6,625 bases of DNA from Nanosynbacter sp. (lineage in GTDB: Bacteria > Patescibacteriota > Saccharimonadia > Saccharimonadales > Saccharimonadaceae), in the NCBI GenBank assembly GCA_029975625.1, contig JARKOR010000123.1, forward strand, positions 1-6,625, given 5' to 3'. The notes beneath the pieces are model-generated. The model did not search any database. It was not told the DNA's origin and was given only the letters and a program-made list of their open reading frames with translations. Below, piece by piece: positions 1-6,578 of the stretch. Every line of letters starts with the position of its first letter. Position 1 is the stretch's first letter. Position numbers and translations under genes: made by a program.

Positions 1-126
1 CGCACTGAATTCCGCCACTTTCCAGCCATGCCGGAAGGAGTTCGCAGAAACCCGGGTCTGAAGCTCATCGCCTTCAAACCATGCCAGCTTAACATTAGTT
101 GAACCATCATCGCAGTAAATATTCAT
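1..126 (-). CDS. parM: ParM/StbA actin-like plasmid segregation ATPase, N-terminal part (cut by window edge)
   Basis: Reading from the ATG at 126 towards 1 gives 42 uninterrupted codons that run off the window. The protein starts MNIYCDDGSTNVKLAWFEGD, which matches the start of R1-plasmid ParM (StbA). The DDGSTN-K segment is the phosphate-1 loop of the actin-like ATPase fold, and the later NSF--W motif is also conserved in ParM. In R1, ParM polymerises into filaments that push apart plasmid copies bound through ParR at the parC centromere. A GGAG ribosome binding site (134-137 on the complement) lies 7 nt before the ATG and supports this start. The rest of parM and any parR would lie outside the window to the left. 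The gene is divergent from umuD. The family call is firm for so short a piece; whether the gene is intact cannot be seen. Confidence 0.88.
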   Translation of the reverse strand, partial: MNIYCDDGSTNVKLAWFEGDELQTRVSANSFRHGWKVAEFSA

Positions 127-140
127 CAATATGCTCCGTT

Positions 141-300
141 AGTTACACTCAATTTGATACCAATTATAAGAGCAAAATGAAAAAATCAAAACAATATTTC
201 TCAATATGAGCAACATAAAAATACCAAAATGATTAATTTGAGCATTTTGAACACCTTTATTTAATCAAAATGTTTGTTCAGCAGGCGATCTGGATTATCG
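141..300. other. AT-rich divergent intergenic region, candidate parC-type centromere for ParM/ParR
   Basis: This stretch between parM and the umuDC promoter holds no convincing gene. In R1 the parC centromere lies just upstream of parM, contains the parM promoter and is made of short ParR-binding repeats. Here the heptamer CAAAATG occurs directly at 173-179, 225-231 and 266-272, and inverted at 243-249. The direct copies are 52 and 41 bp apart, close to whole helical turns. A second loose motif, (C/T)AAT(T/A)TGA, occurs near 150, 203 and 234. No clean tandem array like that of R1 is visible. The location supports a centromere; the repeats alone do so only weakly in AT-rich DNA. Confidence 0.35.
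163..191 (-). promoter_or_regulatory. Putative parM promoter
   Basis: The complement of 163-168 reads TATAAT, a perfect -10 box, about 37 nt upstream of the parM ATG. Possible -35 boxes are TTGATT (184-189, 15-nt spacer) or TTTTGA (186-191, 17-nt spacer), both weak. The direction and distance suit parM. The surrounding DNA is so AT-rich that chance matches are likely, so the -10 is better supported than the -35. Confidence 0.5.
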
Positions 301-319
301 TCACGCTGTTAAATATACT
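291..319 (+). promoter_or_regulatory. Putative umuDC promoter overlapping the SOS box
   Basis: TATACT (314-319) is a 5-of-6 match to a -10 box and overlaps the left edge of the LexA box, as is common in SOS promoters. The hexamer 17 nt upstream, TGGATT (291-296), is a poor -35. TAAAAT (334-339) is an alternative -10 without a good -35. The SOS box and the gene order make a promoter here nearly certain, but the exact hexamers are uncertain. Confidence 0.4.
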
Positions 320-335
320 GTATGCATAACCAGTA
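316..335 (+). promoter_or_regulatory. LexA-binding SOS box of umuDC
   Basis: The 20-mer TACTGTATGCATAACCAGTA has the CTG-N10-CAG core (318-320 and 331-333) and the flanking TA on both sides of the enterobacterial LexA consensus. It lies 23 nt upstream of the umuD start. LexA bound here would block transcription until RecA-stimulated LexA self-cleavage after DNA damage. This is the expected control for a umuDC operon, and I see no second SOS box nearby. Confidence 0.93.
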
Positions 336-358
336 AAATTAGAGTATCAGGAGGAAAG

Positions 359-790
359 ATGAAGCTACAGCTTTTCAGCACCGGGAAAGAACTCCCGCCA
401 CAGGCCCATCCATTGTTTGCCGATCTGGCCAGCTGCGGTTTTCCCAGCCCTGCTGCTGACTATGTCGAGTCCGATCTGGATCTCCATGATTACTGCATAC
501 GGCATCCGAGCGCGACGTACTACCTGCGTGCCAGCGGAGACAGCATGGCCGACGGCAGTCTGTACAATGGCGATCTGCTGGTTGTGGACAGTGCTGAAAA
601 GCCGCGGCACGGCGATATCGTTGTCGCCAGCGTACAGGGGGAGTTTACGGTTAAACGGCTTCTGCTGACGCCGCGACTGACGCTGCAGCCCATGAATGCC
701 TCCTGGTCGCCGATTTATCCTGATCCCGACGAGCTGGATATCTTTGGCGTCGTCACGCATATCATCCACCGCCCGAGGGAGATGTACTGA
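359..790 (+). CDS. umuD: UmuD-like SOS mutagenesis protein (S24 self-cleaving subunit of DNA polymerase V)
   Basis: This 143-residue protein (E. coli UmuD has 139) aligns with UmuD along its length. After RecA-stimulated self-cleavage, the resulting UmuD' dimer joins UmuC to form the translesion polymerase Pol V. The cleavage site is Cys26-Gly27, in the segment [12 protein letters not shown]. The catalytic serine is Ser62 in SGDSMADG, and the general-base lysine is Lys99 in GEFTVKR. Each is offset by two from E. coli Cys24-Gly25, Ser60 and Lys97. All the residues needed for processing are therefore present. A strong AGGAGG ribosome binding site at 349-354 sits 4 nt before the ATG. The LexA box upstream indicates SOS control. 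The TGA stop overlaps the ATG of umuC, so translation is probably coupled. Plasmid relatives of this pair include MucA, ImpA and RumA; I use the umu name because of sequence resemblance. Confidence 0.95.
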   Translation: MKLQLFSTGKELPPQAHPLFADLASCGFPSPAADYVESDLDLHDYCIRHPSATYYLRASGDSMADGSLYNGDLLVVDSAEKPRHGDIVVASVQGEFTVKRLLLTPRLTLQPMNASWSPIYPDPDELDIFGVVTHIIHRPREMY

Positions 791-2061
791 TGTTTGCCCT
801 GGCCGACGTGAACAGCTTCTATGCCAGCTGTGAACGTGTTTTCCGCCCGGATTTGAAAGGAAAGCCGATAGTCGTCCTGAGCAACAACGACGGGAACGTA
901 ATCGCTCGCAGTGCCGAGGCGAAGCCCTGGATCAAAATGGGAACTCCGTGGTTTCAGATAAAAAACGAAAGGTACCCGGAAAAAATATATGCGTTTTCAA
1001 GTAATTATGAACTTTACGCCTCGATGTCGGCGCGCGTGATGAACTGCCTGGAGGAACTGGCCCCCAGGGTGGAACAGTATTCAATTGATGAGATGTTCCT
1101 CGATCTGACCGGCGTGGAGCACTGTATGGAGCTTGAGGACTTCGGGCGGCAGCTGCGTCAGCACGTGTATGACTGTACCCGCCTTACCATTGGCGTGGGC
1201 GCCGGACCAACGAAAACCCTCGCAAAATCAGCCCAGTGGGCCTCAAAAGAGTGGAAACAGTTTCGTGGCGTACTCGCTCTGACCAGGGGAAATCCGCAGA
1301 GAACGCGTAAACTGCTTTCTCTGCAGCCGGTTGAAGAAATCTGGGGGGTGGGTAACCGTATTGCACGCAAGCTAAATGTGCTGGGCATAAAGACCGCGCT
1401 CGATCTGGCTCTGACGAACCCGGCCTTCATCCGCAAAAATTTTTCTGTCGTCCTTGAGCGAACGGTACGGGAACTGAACGGGGAAAGCTGCCTTTCGCTT
1501 GAGGAAGCCCCTCCGACGAAACAGCAAATTGTCTGCAGCCGCAGTTTTGGCGTGAAGATCACGGAGTACGAGTCACTCCGTCAGGCTATCTGTCAGCACG
1601 CAGAGCGGGCCTCTGAAAAGCTGCGTAAAGAGCACCAGTATTGCCGGCATATTTCCGTTTTCATCAAAACGTCTCCATTCGCCGTTAAAGAGCCTTACTA
1701 CGGCAACGTGGCTACGGAAAAACTTCTTACACCCACTCAGGACACCAGGGACATCATTGCAGCCGCCACAACGGCTCTGGAGCGTATCTGGAGGGATGGG
1801 CACCGGTATGCCAAAGCCGGAGTTATGCTGAATGACTTCACCGGCTCCGGCGTTTCGCAGCTGCAGCTTTTCGACGATCGCCCGCCACGCCCTCACAGTG
1901 CTGAGCTGATGAGGGTTCTGGACGGGATCAACAACTCAGGGCTGGGTAAAGTATGGTTTGCGGGGCGGGGTATGGCCCCGGAATGGCAAATGAAACGGGA
2001 GATGCTTTCTCCTGCTTATACGACACGATGGTCAGATATTCCTGCAGCGAAACTGGCGTGA
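790..2061 (+). CDS. umuC: UmuC-like Y-family translesion DNA polymerase (catalytic subunit of Pol V)
   Basis: At 423 residues the gene is full length against E. coli UmuC (422). With UmuD'2 and RecA it would copy past DNA lesions at the cost of mutation. The palm starts at once with [15 protein letters not shown], where Asp6 is a metal ligand and Tyr11 the steric-gate position. [10 protein letters not shown] carries the second catalytic pair, Asp100-Glu101. The helix-hairpin-helix thumb region is visible around [12 protein letters not shown] beta-clamp-binding peptide, QLQLF, occupies residues 357-361, the position of QLNLF in E. coli. No frameshift or lost catalytic residue is seen, so the enzyme is probably active. 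The ATG overlaps the umuD stop by one base. The gene ends inside the outer edge of the parS centromere and converges on parB. I see no obvious intrinsic terminator after it. Confidence 0.95.
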   Translation: MFALADVNSFYASCERVFRPDLKGKPIVVLSNNDGNVIARSAEAKPWIKMGTPWFQIKNERYPEKIYAFSSNYELYASMSARVMNCLEELAPRVEQYSIDEMFLDLTGVEHCMELEDFGRQLRQHVYDCTRLTIGVGAGPTKTLAKSAQWASKEWKQFRGVLALTRGNPQRTRKLLSLQPVEEIWGVGNRIARKLNVLGIKTALDLALTNPAFIRKNFSVVLERTVRELNGESCLSLEEAPPTKQQIVCSRSFGVKITEYESLRQAICQHAERASEKLRKEHQYCRHISVFIKTSPFAVKEPYYGNVATEKLLTPTQDTRDIIAAATTALERIWRDGHRYAKAGVMLNDFTGSGVSQLQLFDDRPPRPHSAELMRVLDGINNSGLGKVWFAGRGMAPEWQMKREMLSPAYTTRWSDIPAAKLA

Positions 2062-2140
2062 AACTTTGGCGATTTCACCTTGAAATTCTCAGCCTAAACT
2101 GCCTAATTACAATAAGTTAGATGTGAAATCGCCATGGCGA
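2058..2140. other. parS: P1-type parS partition centromere
   Basis: The site lies directly after the parB stop, as in P1. Read on the minus strand from parB it holds hexamer (box B) motifs TGGCGA/TCGCCA at 2135-2140 and 2129-2134, then heptamer (box A) ATTTCAC at 2123-2129. A central bend region follows, then ATTTCAA (2080-2086), GTGAAAT (2072-2078), TCGCCA (2067-2072) and GTTTCAC (2058-2064). The right-hand half has the same order and 2-nt spacing that I recall for P1 parS. The hexamer matches P1, not P7. ParB would load here and ParA would move the complex. The arms 2067-2078 and 2123-2134 form a perfect 12-bp inverted repeat. The last heptamer overlaps the umuC stop codon. Confidence 0.88.
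2107..2119 (+). promoter_or_regulatory. Candidate IHF-binding site in the centre of parS
   Basis: TTACAATAAGTTA fits the IHF consensus WATCAA-N4-TTR at 7 of 9 fixed positions. It lies in the AT-rich spacer between the two arms of parS. In P1, IHF bends this spacer so that one ParB assembly can contact both arms. The position is exactly right; the match itself is only moderate. Confidence 0.5.
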
Positions 2141-2142
2141 AA

Positions 2143-3117
2143 TTATTGACTCAAATTTCTGTCAAGGACCTCGTTGATAGCCTTGTCCAGTTCATCCTGA
2201 ATCACTTTTGACATACGGCTAAACTCATAAGTCAGCGTACGCCCTTTCACACGCTTACGCGCGAACTTGTCCTTTTCTTCAAAGGACCAGAGTGGGGAAA
2301 CCACTGACTTTTCCTTGGGAGATGGATCTATCAATGCCTGAGATGCCTGAGAAATCAGCTTCAGAATACTGGCTTTCTGTTCGTCTTCTGGTCGTTCGCC
2401 ATCACTCAAAATTGCATCGAGCTGAGCTGATACAGACTGAATGAGTTCTTCAGGCGTTAATCCCTTTTCACTGAGTTTTTCATTAACTTCTAAAAGAAGT
2501 TTATAGTCACTAAACGATAGCTCCGACTGAACCGGGAACAGAGAAATCAAGTCTTGCGGTACGGCCGCCGCCTGCAGCGCCCTGGTAACTTTAGCCTGAG
2601 ATAGCCCCTCCAGTTCAGCAATTTCCTTTTGATTAAATCCAGACTCTTTAAGAGCGATCAATCTCAGGCCAATCTCCCGAAGATTATGTTCTTTAGCTGT
2701 CTGGATATCTTTAGCCAGTTGGCGAGCTTCATCAGCTGATAAATGTTCTTCGGTGACCATTACATCAAGGCCTGTACGGACAAAAATTGCTGAGGCTCGC
2801 CGTCTTGAACCATCCAGTATCTCAATCCTTTCACTTTGCTTAATACCAATACAGGGAAAGAACTGCTGAAACTTAATCGTCTGGATAATGGATTTCAGGG
2901 ACTCCCTGGTCAGTGCAAGTTGATCCCTTCCGTTGTTTTCCTGGTTTACGAAGGTCTTACTTTCAACTTCAGATGCAGGCACCCGAACAAACCTGAACGT
3001 TACCTTCCTGCCGGTTTTTAAGGTAAACACCTGGCTTCTACCGGTGTCCGTCATTTCCGCCATTGACGCCTGGGTATTTAACTGTCTGCCGATGGTTTTT
3101 CTTTTCTCATTCGACAT
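2143..3117 (-). CDS. parB: ParB centromere-binding partition protein (P1 type)
   Basis: From the ATG at 3117 the protein has 324 residues (P1 ParB has 333) and begins MSNEKRKTIGRQLN, like P1 ParB MSKKNRPTIGR. An in-frame GTG at 3118-3120 would add one residue. The GGAGG at 3124-3128 lies 6 nt from the ATG but only 3 nt from the GTG, which favours the ATG. Visible parts are an N-terminal ParA-interacting segment, LDGSRRRASA (residues 101-110, the basic motif of the ParB family), a helix-turn-helix at about 162-184 (NQKEIAELEGLSQAKVTRAL) that would read box A, and a C-terminal dimer domain with RVKGRTLTYEFSRMS that would read box B. It binds parS just after its own stop codon. The first base overlaps the end of the parA stop, so it is translated from the parA operon. 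Confidence 0.95.
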   Translation of the reverse strand: MSNEKRKTIGRQLNTQASMAEMTDTGRSQVFTLKTGRKVTFRFVRVPASEVESKTFVNQENNGRDQLALTRESLKSIIQTIKFQQFFPCIGIKQSERIEILDGSRRRASAIFVRTGLDVMVTEEHLSADEARQLAKDIQTAKEHNLREIGLRLIALKESGFNQKEIAELEGLSQAKVTRALQAAAVPQDLISLFPVQSELSFSDYKLLLEVNEKLSEKGLTPEELIQSVSAQLDAILSDGERPEDEQKASILKLISQASQALIDPSPKEKSVVSPLWSFEEKDKFARKRVKGRTLTYEFSRMSKVIQDELDKAINEVLDRNLSQ

Positions 3118-4322
3118 CACATACCTCCGTTAGTACGAATGAACTCGATGCGATCAAAGACTGCCTTCGCAAAGTCTTCCGCTGCTGATTTTGCGCTTTT
3201 TAGTGCCTCTGTACTTCCATCATAGGTTGCTGGATTTGCTGAAATAACTGTGTCAAAAGTCTCCCCACAGCGTTCGAAACCATCCAGTCTCGGCAGAACC
3301 ATGTCTAGCATATCGGCACCGAAAACCTCTTTGGCCTGACTATGGCAAATTTTGTGATCAGACTTGTTCAGGATCTTGGACATGAAGCCGACATTACCGA
3401 TGAGATTGCAGGTGTGCCCATCCATTTCGATGGAATCTATGAGAGCAGGGAGGCTGGCCACAAACTTCAGGGAAGAATGAAAATCAACCGTAGCCGGTGG
3501 AAGAGGGGTCAACATCAGGTCTGCCGCCCCAATGCAGTTTTTCAGGAACGCATCAAGGTGAGGACCACTATCAAGGAAAATAAAGTCGTAGTCATGCTGG
3601 AGCTTATCGATAATGTTCTCTTTAAGCACAGCATGAATATTTTTCCCTGGAAGATGTTCTTCACACAATCCCTTCCAGCCTTCAGCAAGGAATGCATCGT
3701 CAATGGAAGCGGGGATTACATCAACACCAGGGATAATAGACGGTACTATAAAATCGGAAAGTAATTCTTCACGAGACACGTTCTGGAGCATGGCCTGAGC
3801 AGCCGTATTTTCAACCAGGCCCACTGAATTCTCATGGCTCAGGAACATTGTCAGAGATGCCTGCGGATCGAAATCGATGGCCAGAATACGCAGGTCTTCG
3901 AACAGAAGCTGAGGATGAGCTCGAAAAGCATGTGATAATGAAGCGGTAGAAACTGTCTTGGAACCACCACCTTTAAGATTACATACAAAAATCGTAAAGG
4001 CTTTATCGAAGCGATCCCTGTACTTGGGTACTTTACGATGGTTATACAGATCGATGACATTCTGAATCGTCATCGCGTATTTCATTGTATTACCAGAAGG
4101 TTTCTTTTTGAAAATGTAGCCACCGGCTTCCATTTCGGCCACAGCATACTCAACACTACCTTTACTGAGCTTAGGCAGCTTATACAGGGCGGCTTTGCTG
4201 TATTCCTGATAGAACTCGGTAAGCTTCAATTCCTCTTTTTGCTGGCGGATACTCTCGCTCAAAGATGTCAGAAGCTTACCTGCACGTGTAGCAACTTTCC
4301 GTAACTGCTCAATATTGTCCAT
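3117..4322 (-). CDS. parA: ParA partition ATPase and operon autorepressor (P1 type, Walker-type Ia)
   Basis: The protein has 401 residues against 398 in P1 and starts MDNIEQLRKVATRAGKLLTSL, collinear with P1 ParA. The first 100 or so residues form the extension with a winged helix-turn-helix that marks type Ia ParAs and binds the par operator. The deviant Walker A motif KGGGSKT (residues 117-123) has its signature lysine at 117 and the P-loop lysine at 122. The A' motif is IDFDPQAS with Asp152, and Walker B is YDFIFLDSG with Asp251. ParA-ATP binds the nucleoid and ParB-parS triggers its release, which carries plasmids apart. The ADP-bound form represses parAB. A GAGGTG ribosome binding site (4327-4332) lies 4 nt before the ATG. 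The TGA stop overlaps the parB start. It is clearly closer to P1 ParA than to F SopA, even though the adjoining replicon is F-like. Confidence 0.96.
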   Translation of the reverse strand: MDNIEQLRKVATRAGKLLTSLSESIRQQKEELKLTEFYQEYSKAALYKLPKLSKGSVEYAVAEMEAGGYIFKKKPSGNTMKYAMTIQNVIDLYNHRKVPKYRDRFDKAFTIFVCNLKGGGSKTVSTASLSHAFRAHPQLLFEDLRILAIDFDPQASLTMFLSHENSVGLVENTAAQAMLQNVSREELLSDFIVPSIIPGVDVIPASIDDAFLAEGWKGLCEEHLPGKNIHAVLKENIIDKLQHDYDFIFLDSGPHLDAFLKNCIGAADLMLTPLPPATVDFHSSLKFVASLPALIDSIEMDGHTCNLIGNVGFMSKILNKSDHKICHSQAKEVFGADMLDMVLPRLDGFERCGETFDTVISANPATYDGSTEALKSAKSAAEDFAKAVFDRIEFIRTNGGM

Positions 4323-4410
4323 TTATCACCTCATGACGTTTTTTGTCATTTTGAACAAAAAGAGTCATGTTGCAAGCAAAAATTCATATTGTTTTGATTT
4401 CGCTCTCAAC
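4323..4410 (-). promoter_or_regulatory. parAB promoter/operator region (parOP)
   Basis: P1 ParA represses its operon at an imperfect palindrome upstream of parA. Here ATGAC (4333-4337) and GTCAT (4345-4349) form an inverted repeat with a 7-nt spacer, and TTTTGAACAAAA (4349-4360) is a second palindrome. On the minus strand a possible -35, TTGCAA (4370-4375), lies 16 nt before CAAAAT, a weak -10 that falls inside the palindrome. TTGAGA (4404-4409) is another possible -35. The region must hold the promoter because the upstream repE gene ends well before it with iterons in between; the exact elements are tentative. Confidence 0.5.
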
Positions 4411-4730
4411 AGGAGGGGGGAGAAGCTCGACGGGCGTGCCACTCAATCACAGTGCCGCAACACGCAGACGCACTTATGACCATCACACAACAACTAGTAC
4501 AAAAGGGTATAGAGAAAGGTATCAGCGCTCGCCGCAGCCATGTAACCGAGCGTAGCGAGCGAACTGGCGAGGAAGCGGGGAGGAACTGTACAGGCAGATA
4601 GCTCTTACGCTCAGCACAAGAAGAGTTATCCATCCTCTGTGGGAAACAGGTCAACTTCATGGACGGCCAAGGCTGCGGGAAACACCACATGTACAGGCAC
4701 ACACACGGATAGCTTGTTCTGGGCAACAAG
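4411..4730. other. Non-coding spacer between parA and the incC-like iterons
   Basis: No convincing gene is present. The two open frames here (4367-4555 plus, 4406-4738 minus) have no family resemblance, and the minus one is unusually rich in Cys, Pro and Ser. The left part contains the ColE1-like block at 4527-4576, described separately. From about 4560 on, the DNA resembles, from memory, the matching spacer of F between repE and sopA. A direct repeat is seen: TGTACAGGCA at 4587-4596 and 4690-4699, each followed by GATAGCT (4597-4603 and 4708-4714). TTATCCATC at 4626-4634 is a 7-of-9 DnaA-box match and is too weak to call. Confidence 0.6.
4527..4576 (+). repeat. ColE1-like sequence block, left copy of an inverted pair flanking the replicon
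   Basis: The block has GCTCGCCGCAGCC (4527-4539), CCGAGCGTAGCGAGC (about 4546-4560) and GCGAGGAAGC (4567-4576). It resembles the GC-rich stretch next to the origin in ColE1/pMB1 plasmids. A diverged inverted copy lies at 6148-6196, so the two enclose the incC-repE-ori2 unit. No function is assigned; it could be a recombination scar or an old replicon boundary. Confidence 0.6.
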
Positions 4731-5024
4731 TGTGACAATCTGCCCTCATTGATTATGACGAACTTGCCCCCTCAGGTCATATGACTAACGGGAAGAGGGG
4801 ACAATCTAGTGTGACAAACTGCACTCATTTAACTGTGACAAACTACCCTCAGGGTAGGGTGACAAATTGCCCTCAAATGTGGCTTCACTACCGGTTACAG
4901 CCAAAAGAACTATGAGTAAGCGCAGGATGCTAGGGAGGTCACAGCAAAACTGTGACAAATCACCCTCAAACTGCCGGATCAAATGTGACGAACCACCCTC
5001 AAATCTGTGACAGATAACCCTCAG
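4731..5024 (+). repeat. incC: incC-like array of RepE iterons downstream of repE
   Basis: Seven 19-bp iterons close to TGTGACAAATTGCCCTCAG read on the plus strand: 4731-4749, 4810-4828, 4834-4852, 4858-4876, 4951-4969, 4984-5002 and 5006-5024. A degenerate eighth copy lies at about 4754-4775. Three copies (4810, 4834, 4858) are evenly spaced at 24 bp; the last three start 33 and 22 bp apart. The final copy ends one base before the repE stop codon. They face the opposite way to the ori2 iterons. In F, incC repeats bind RepE monomers, lower copy number by titration and by pairing (handcuffing) with ori2, and cause incompatibility. F incC has five copies, so this array appears larger. Confidence 0.92.
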
Positions 5025-5025
5025 G

Positions 5026-5842
<817 letters not shown>

Positions 5843-5876
5843 CAGGGATGGATAACTTTGTGAAAAGCAACGCCAT

Positions 5877-5971
5877 CTGAGGGCAATTTGTCACAGGGTT
5901 AAGGGCAACTTGTCACAGAAAGGACGGCTATTTGAGGGTAATTTGTCACACTGAAAGGGCGGTTTGTCACA
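5877..5971 (-). repeat. ori2 (oriS) iterons: four RepE-binding repeats
   Basis: Four 19-bp iterons lie at 5877-5895, 5899-5917, 5932-5950 and 5953-5971. On the minus strand the first reads TGTGACAAATTGCCCTCAG; the others keep TGTGACAA and drift in the CCCTCA half. Start spacings are 22, 33 and 21 bp, which keeps the copies on one helical face. The number and order match F ori2 (incB). RepE monomers bound here recruit DnaA and DnaB. The copies point in the direction of repE transcription. Confidence 0.93.
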
Positions 5972-6011
5972 GATCCCTCTCTGAAGCCCGCATGGATAAA
6001 GGCCTGTGGGC

Positions 6012-6082
6012 ATTCTAAAAATAAAGATCTAACAACTATTAAAAAAGATCTTATAAAAATATCCCCGTGGATAAGTGGATAA
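6012..6082. other. ori2 AT-rich unwinding region and paired DnaA boxes
   Basis: About 6012-6064 is strongly AT-rich and is the expected melting segment. The octamer AAAGATCT occurs at 6023-6030 and 6044-6051, 21 bp apart, each with a GATC Dam site. Beside it are two DnaA boxes that share one base: CGTGGATAA (6066-6074) and AGTGGATAA (6074-6082), each 8 of 9 to TGTGGATAA. The order iterons, AT-rich DNA, twin DnaA boxes is the same as in F ori2, so this is the replication origin with high probability. GATGGATAA (5847-5855) is a weaker box near the repE promoter. Confidence 0.88.
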
Positions 6083-6147
6083 CCCCTAGGAAGGTGATTT
6101 TTCAGGCATTGAGCGTCAGCAGAATATACAAAGTATTTTTCCCTGGT

Positions 6148-6196
6148 GCTTCCTCGCTCACTCGGGGCTTCGCCCTGCCGCTCGGCTGCGGCGAGC
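6148..6196 (-). repeat. ColE1-like sequence block, right copy of an inverted pair flanking the replicon
   Basis: GCTTCCTCGC (6148-6157) and GGCTGCGGCGAGC (6184-6196) are the exact reverse complements of the two ends of the block at 4527-4576. The middle differs, with a local CGGGGCTTCGCCCTG hairpin-like stretch at about 6163-6177. The segment lies just beyond the DnaA boxes. The open frame on the minus strand across it (5899-6213) is not a believable gene. Confidence 0.6.
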
Positions 6197-6269
6197 ACTG
6201 CTGACTCGATCATATCCGTGGACAGAATTTAACATACAGGTCATTCTCTCTATGTGATTCACAGGGAAA

Positions 6270-6578
6270 TCAAAACTGCGCTATCACTACTTTGGTCTTT
6301 CCTTCTGTATCACCCTGCTCAAGATCGCTTATGAGGCCTTTGGGGTTTTTAACCCAGCCGTCAGGGTCATACACAAAACAGATCAGCATATCGCAGTCAG
6401 GATGCGCACGGTAACGTGCCATATCTATAATCAGCTCCTCACCTATTTTACGTGCGCCAAGAGATTTTCGGGTTTTTTTCACCTCTATGGAAGGTGCGAA
6501 TAAGCAGGTCATTTCTTCCCAAGCTGACTCGCTGATTAAAATTTCGCGGATCTGGGCCGATTTTTTTCCCGCAAACAC
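6270..6578 (-). pseudogene. C-terminal fragment of a PD-(D/E)XK nuclease-like protein (probable remnant)
   Basis: The 102-codon frame opens at GTG (6576-6578) after an in-frame TGA only two codons upstream. The body, SIEVKKTRKSLGARKIGEEL then IIDMARYRAHPDCDMLICFVYDPDGW, resembles the C-terminal half of restriction-endonuclease-like domain proteins of the DpnII/MboI-like group. Glu32-Val33-Lys34 would be the E-x-K part of the active site. The Asp-bearing strand normally just before it is not recognisable, and the larger N-terminal part of such proteins is absent. No good ribosome binding site precedes the GTG, and a run of seven A on the coding strand (6561-6567) lies near the break. I judge it a decayed or truncated gene, though a short expressed protein is possible. 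The family call is from motif memory only. Confidence 0.5.

Noticed and set aside
1158..1562. 134-codon antisense frame inside umuC, with others at 365-769, 1573-1896 and 3342-3764
   Set aside because: All lie opposite strongly conserved coding sequence (umuD, umuC, parA) and have no recognisable domain; they are shadows.
2062..2142. Intrinsic terminator between the converging umuC and parB genes
   Set aside because: The 12-bp inverted repeat has a 44-nt loop and no T-run. It is fully explained as the arms of parS.
4367..4555. 62-codon open frame on the plus strand upstream of parA
   Set aside because: It is short and low in complexity, crosses the parAB promoter region and the ColE1-like block, and resembles no family I know.
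4406..4738. 110-codon open frame on the minus strand between parA and the iterons
   Set aside because: The product is rich in Cys, Pro and Ser with no domain, the frame crosses the ColE1-like block and ends within an iteron, and no good ribosome binding site is seen.
4731..5024. CRISPR array, because of the regularly spaced repeats
   Set aside because: The repeats are only 19 bp, are separated by a few bases in places, and match RepE iterons; there are no spacers of constant length and no cas genes.
5899..6213. 104-codon open frame on the minus strand across the origin
   Set aside because: It runs through the iterons, the AT-rich segment and the DnaA boxes, whose sequence is explained by origin function.
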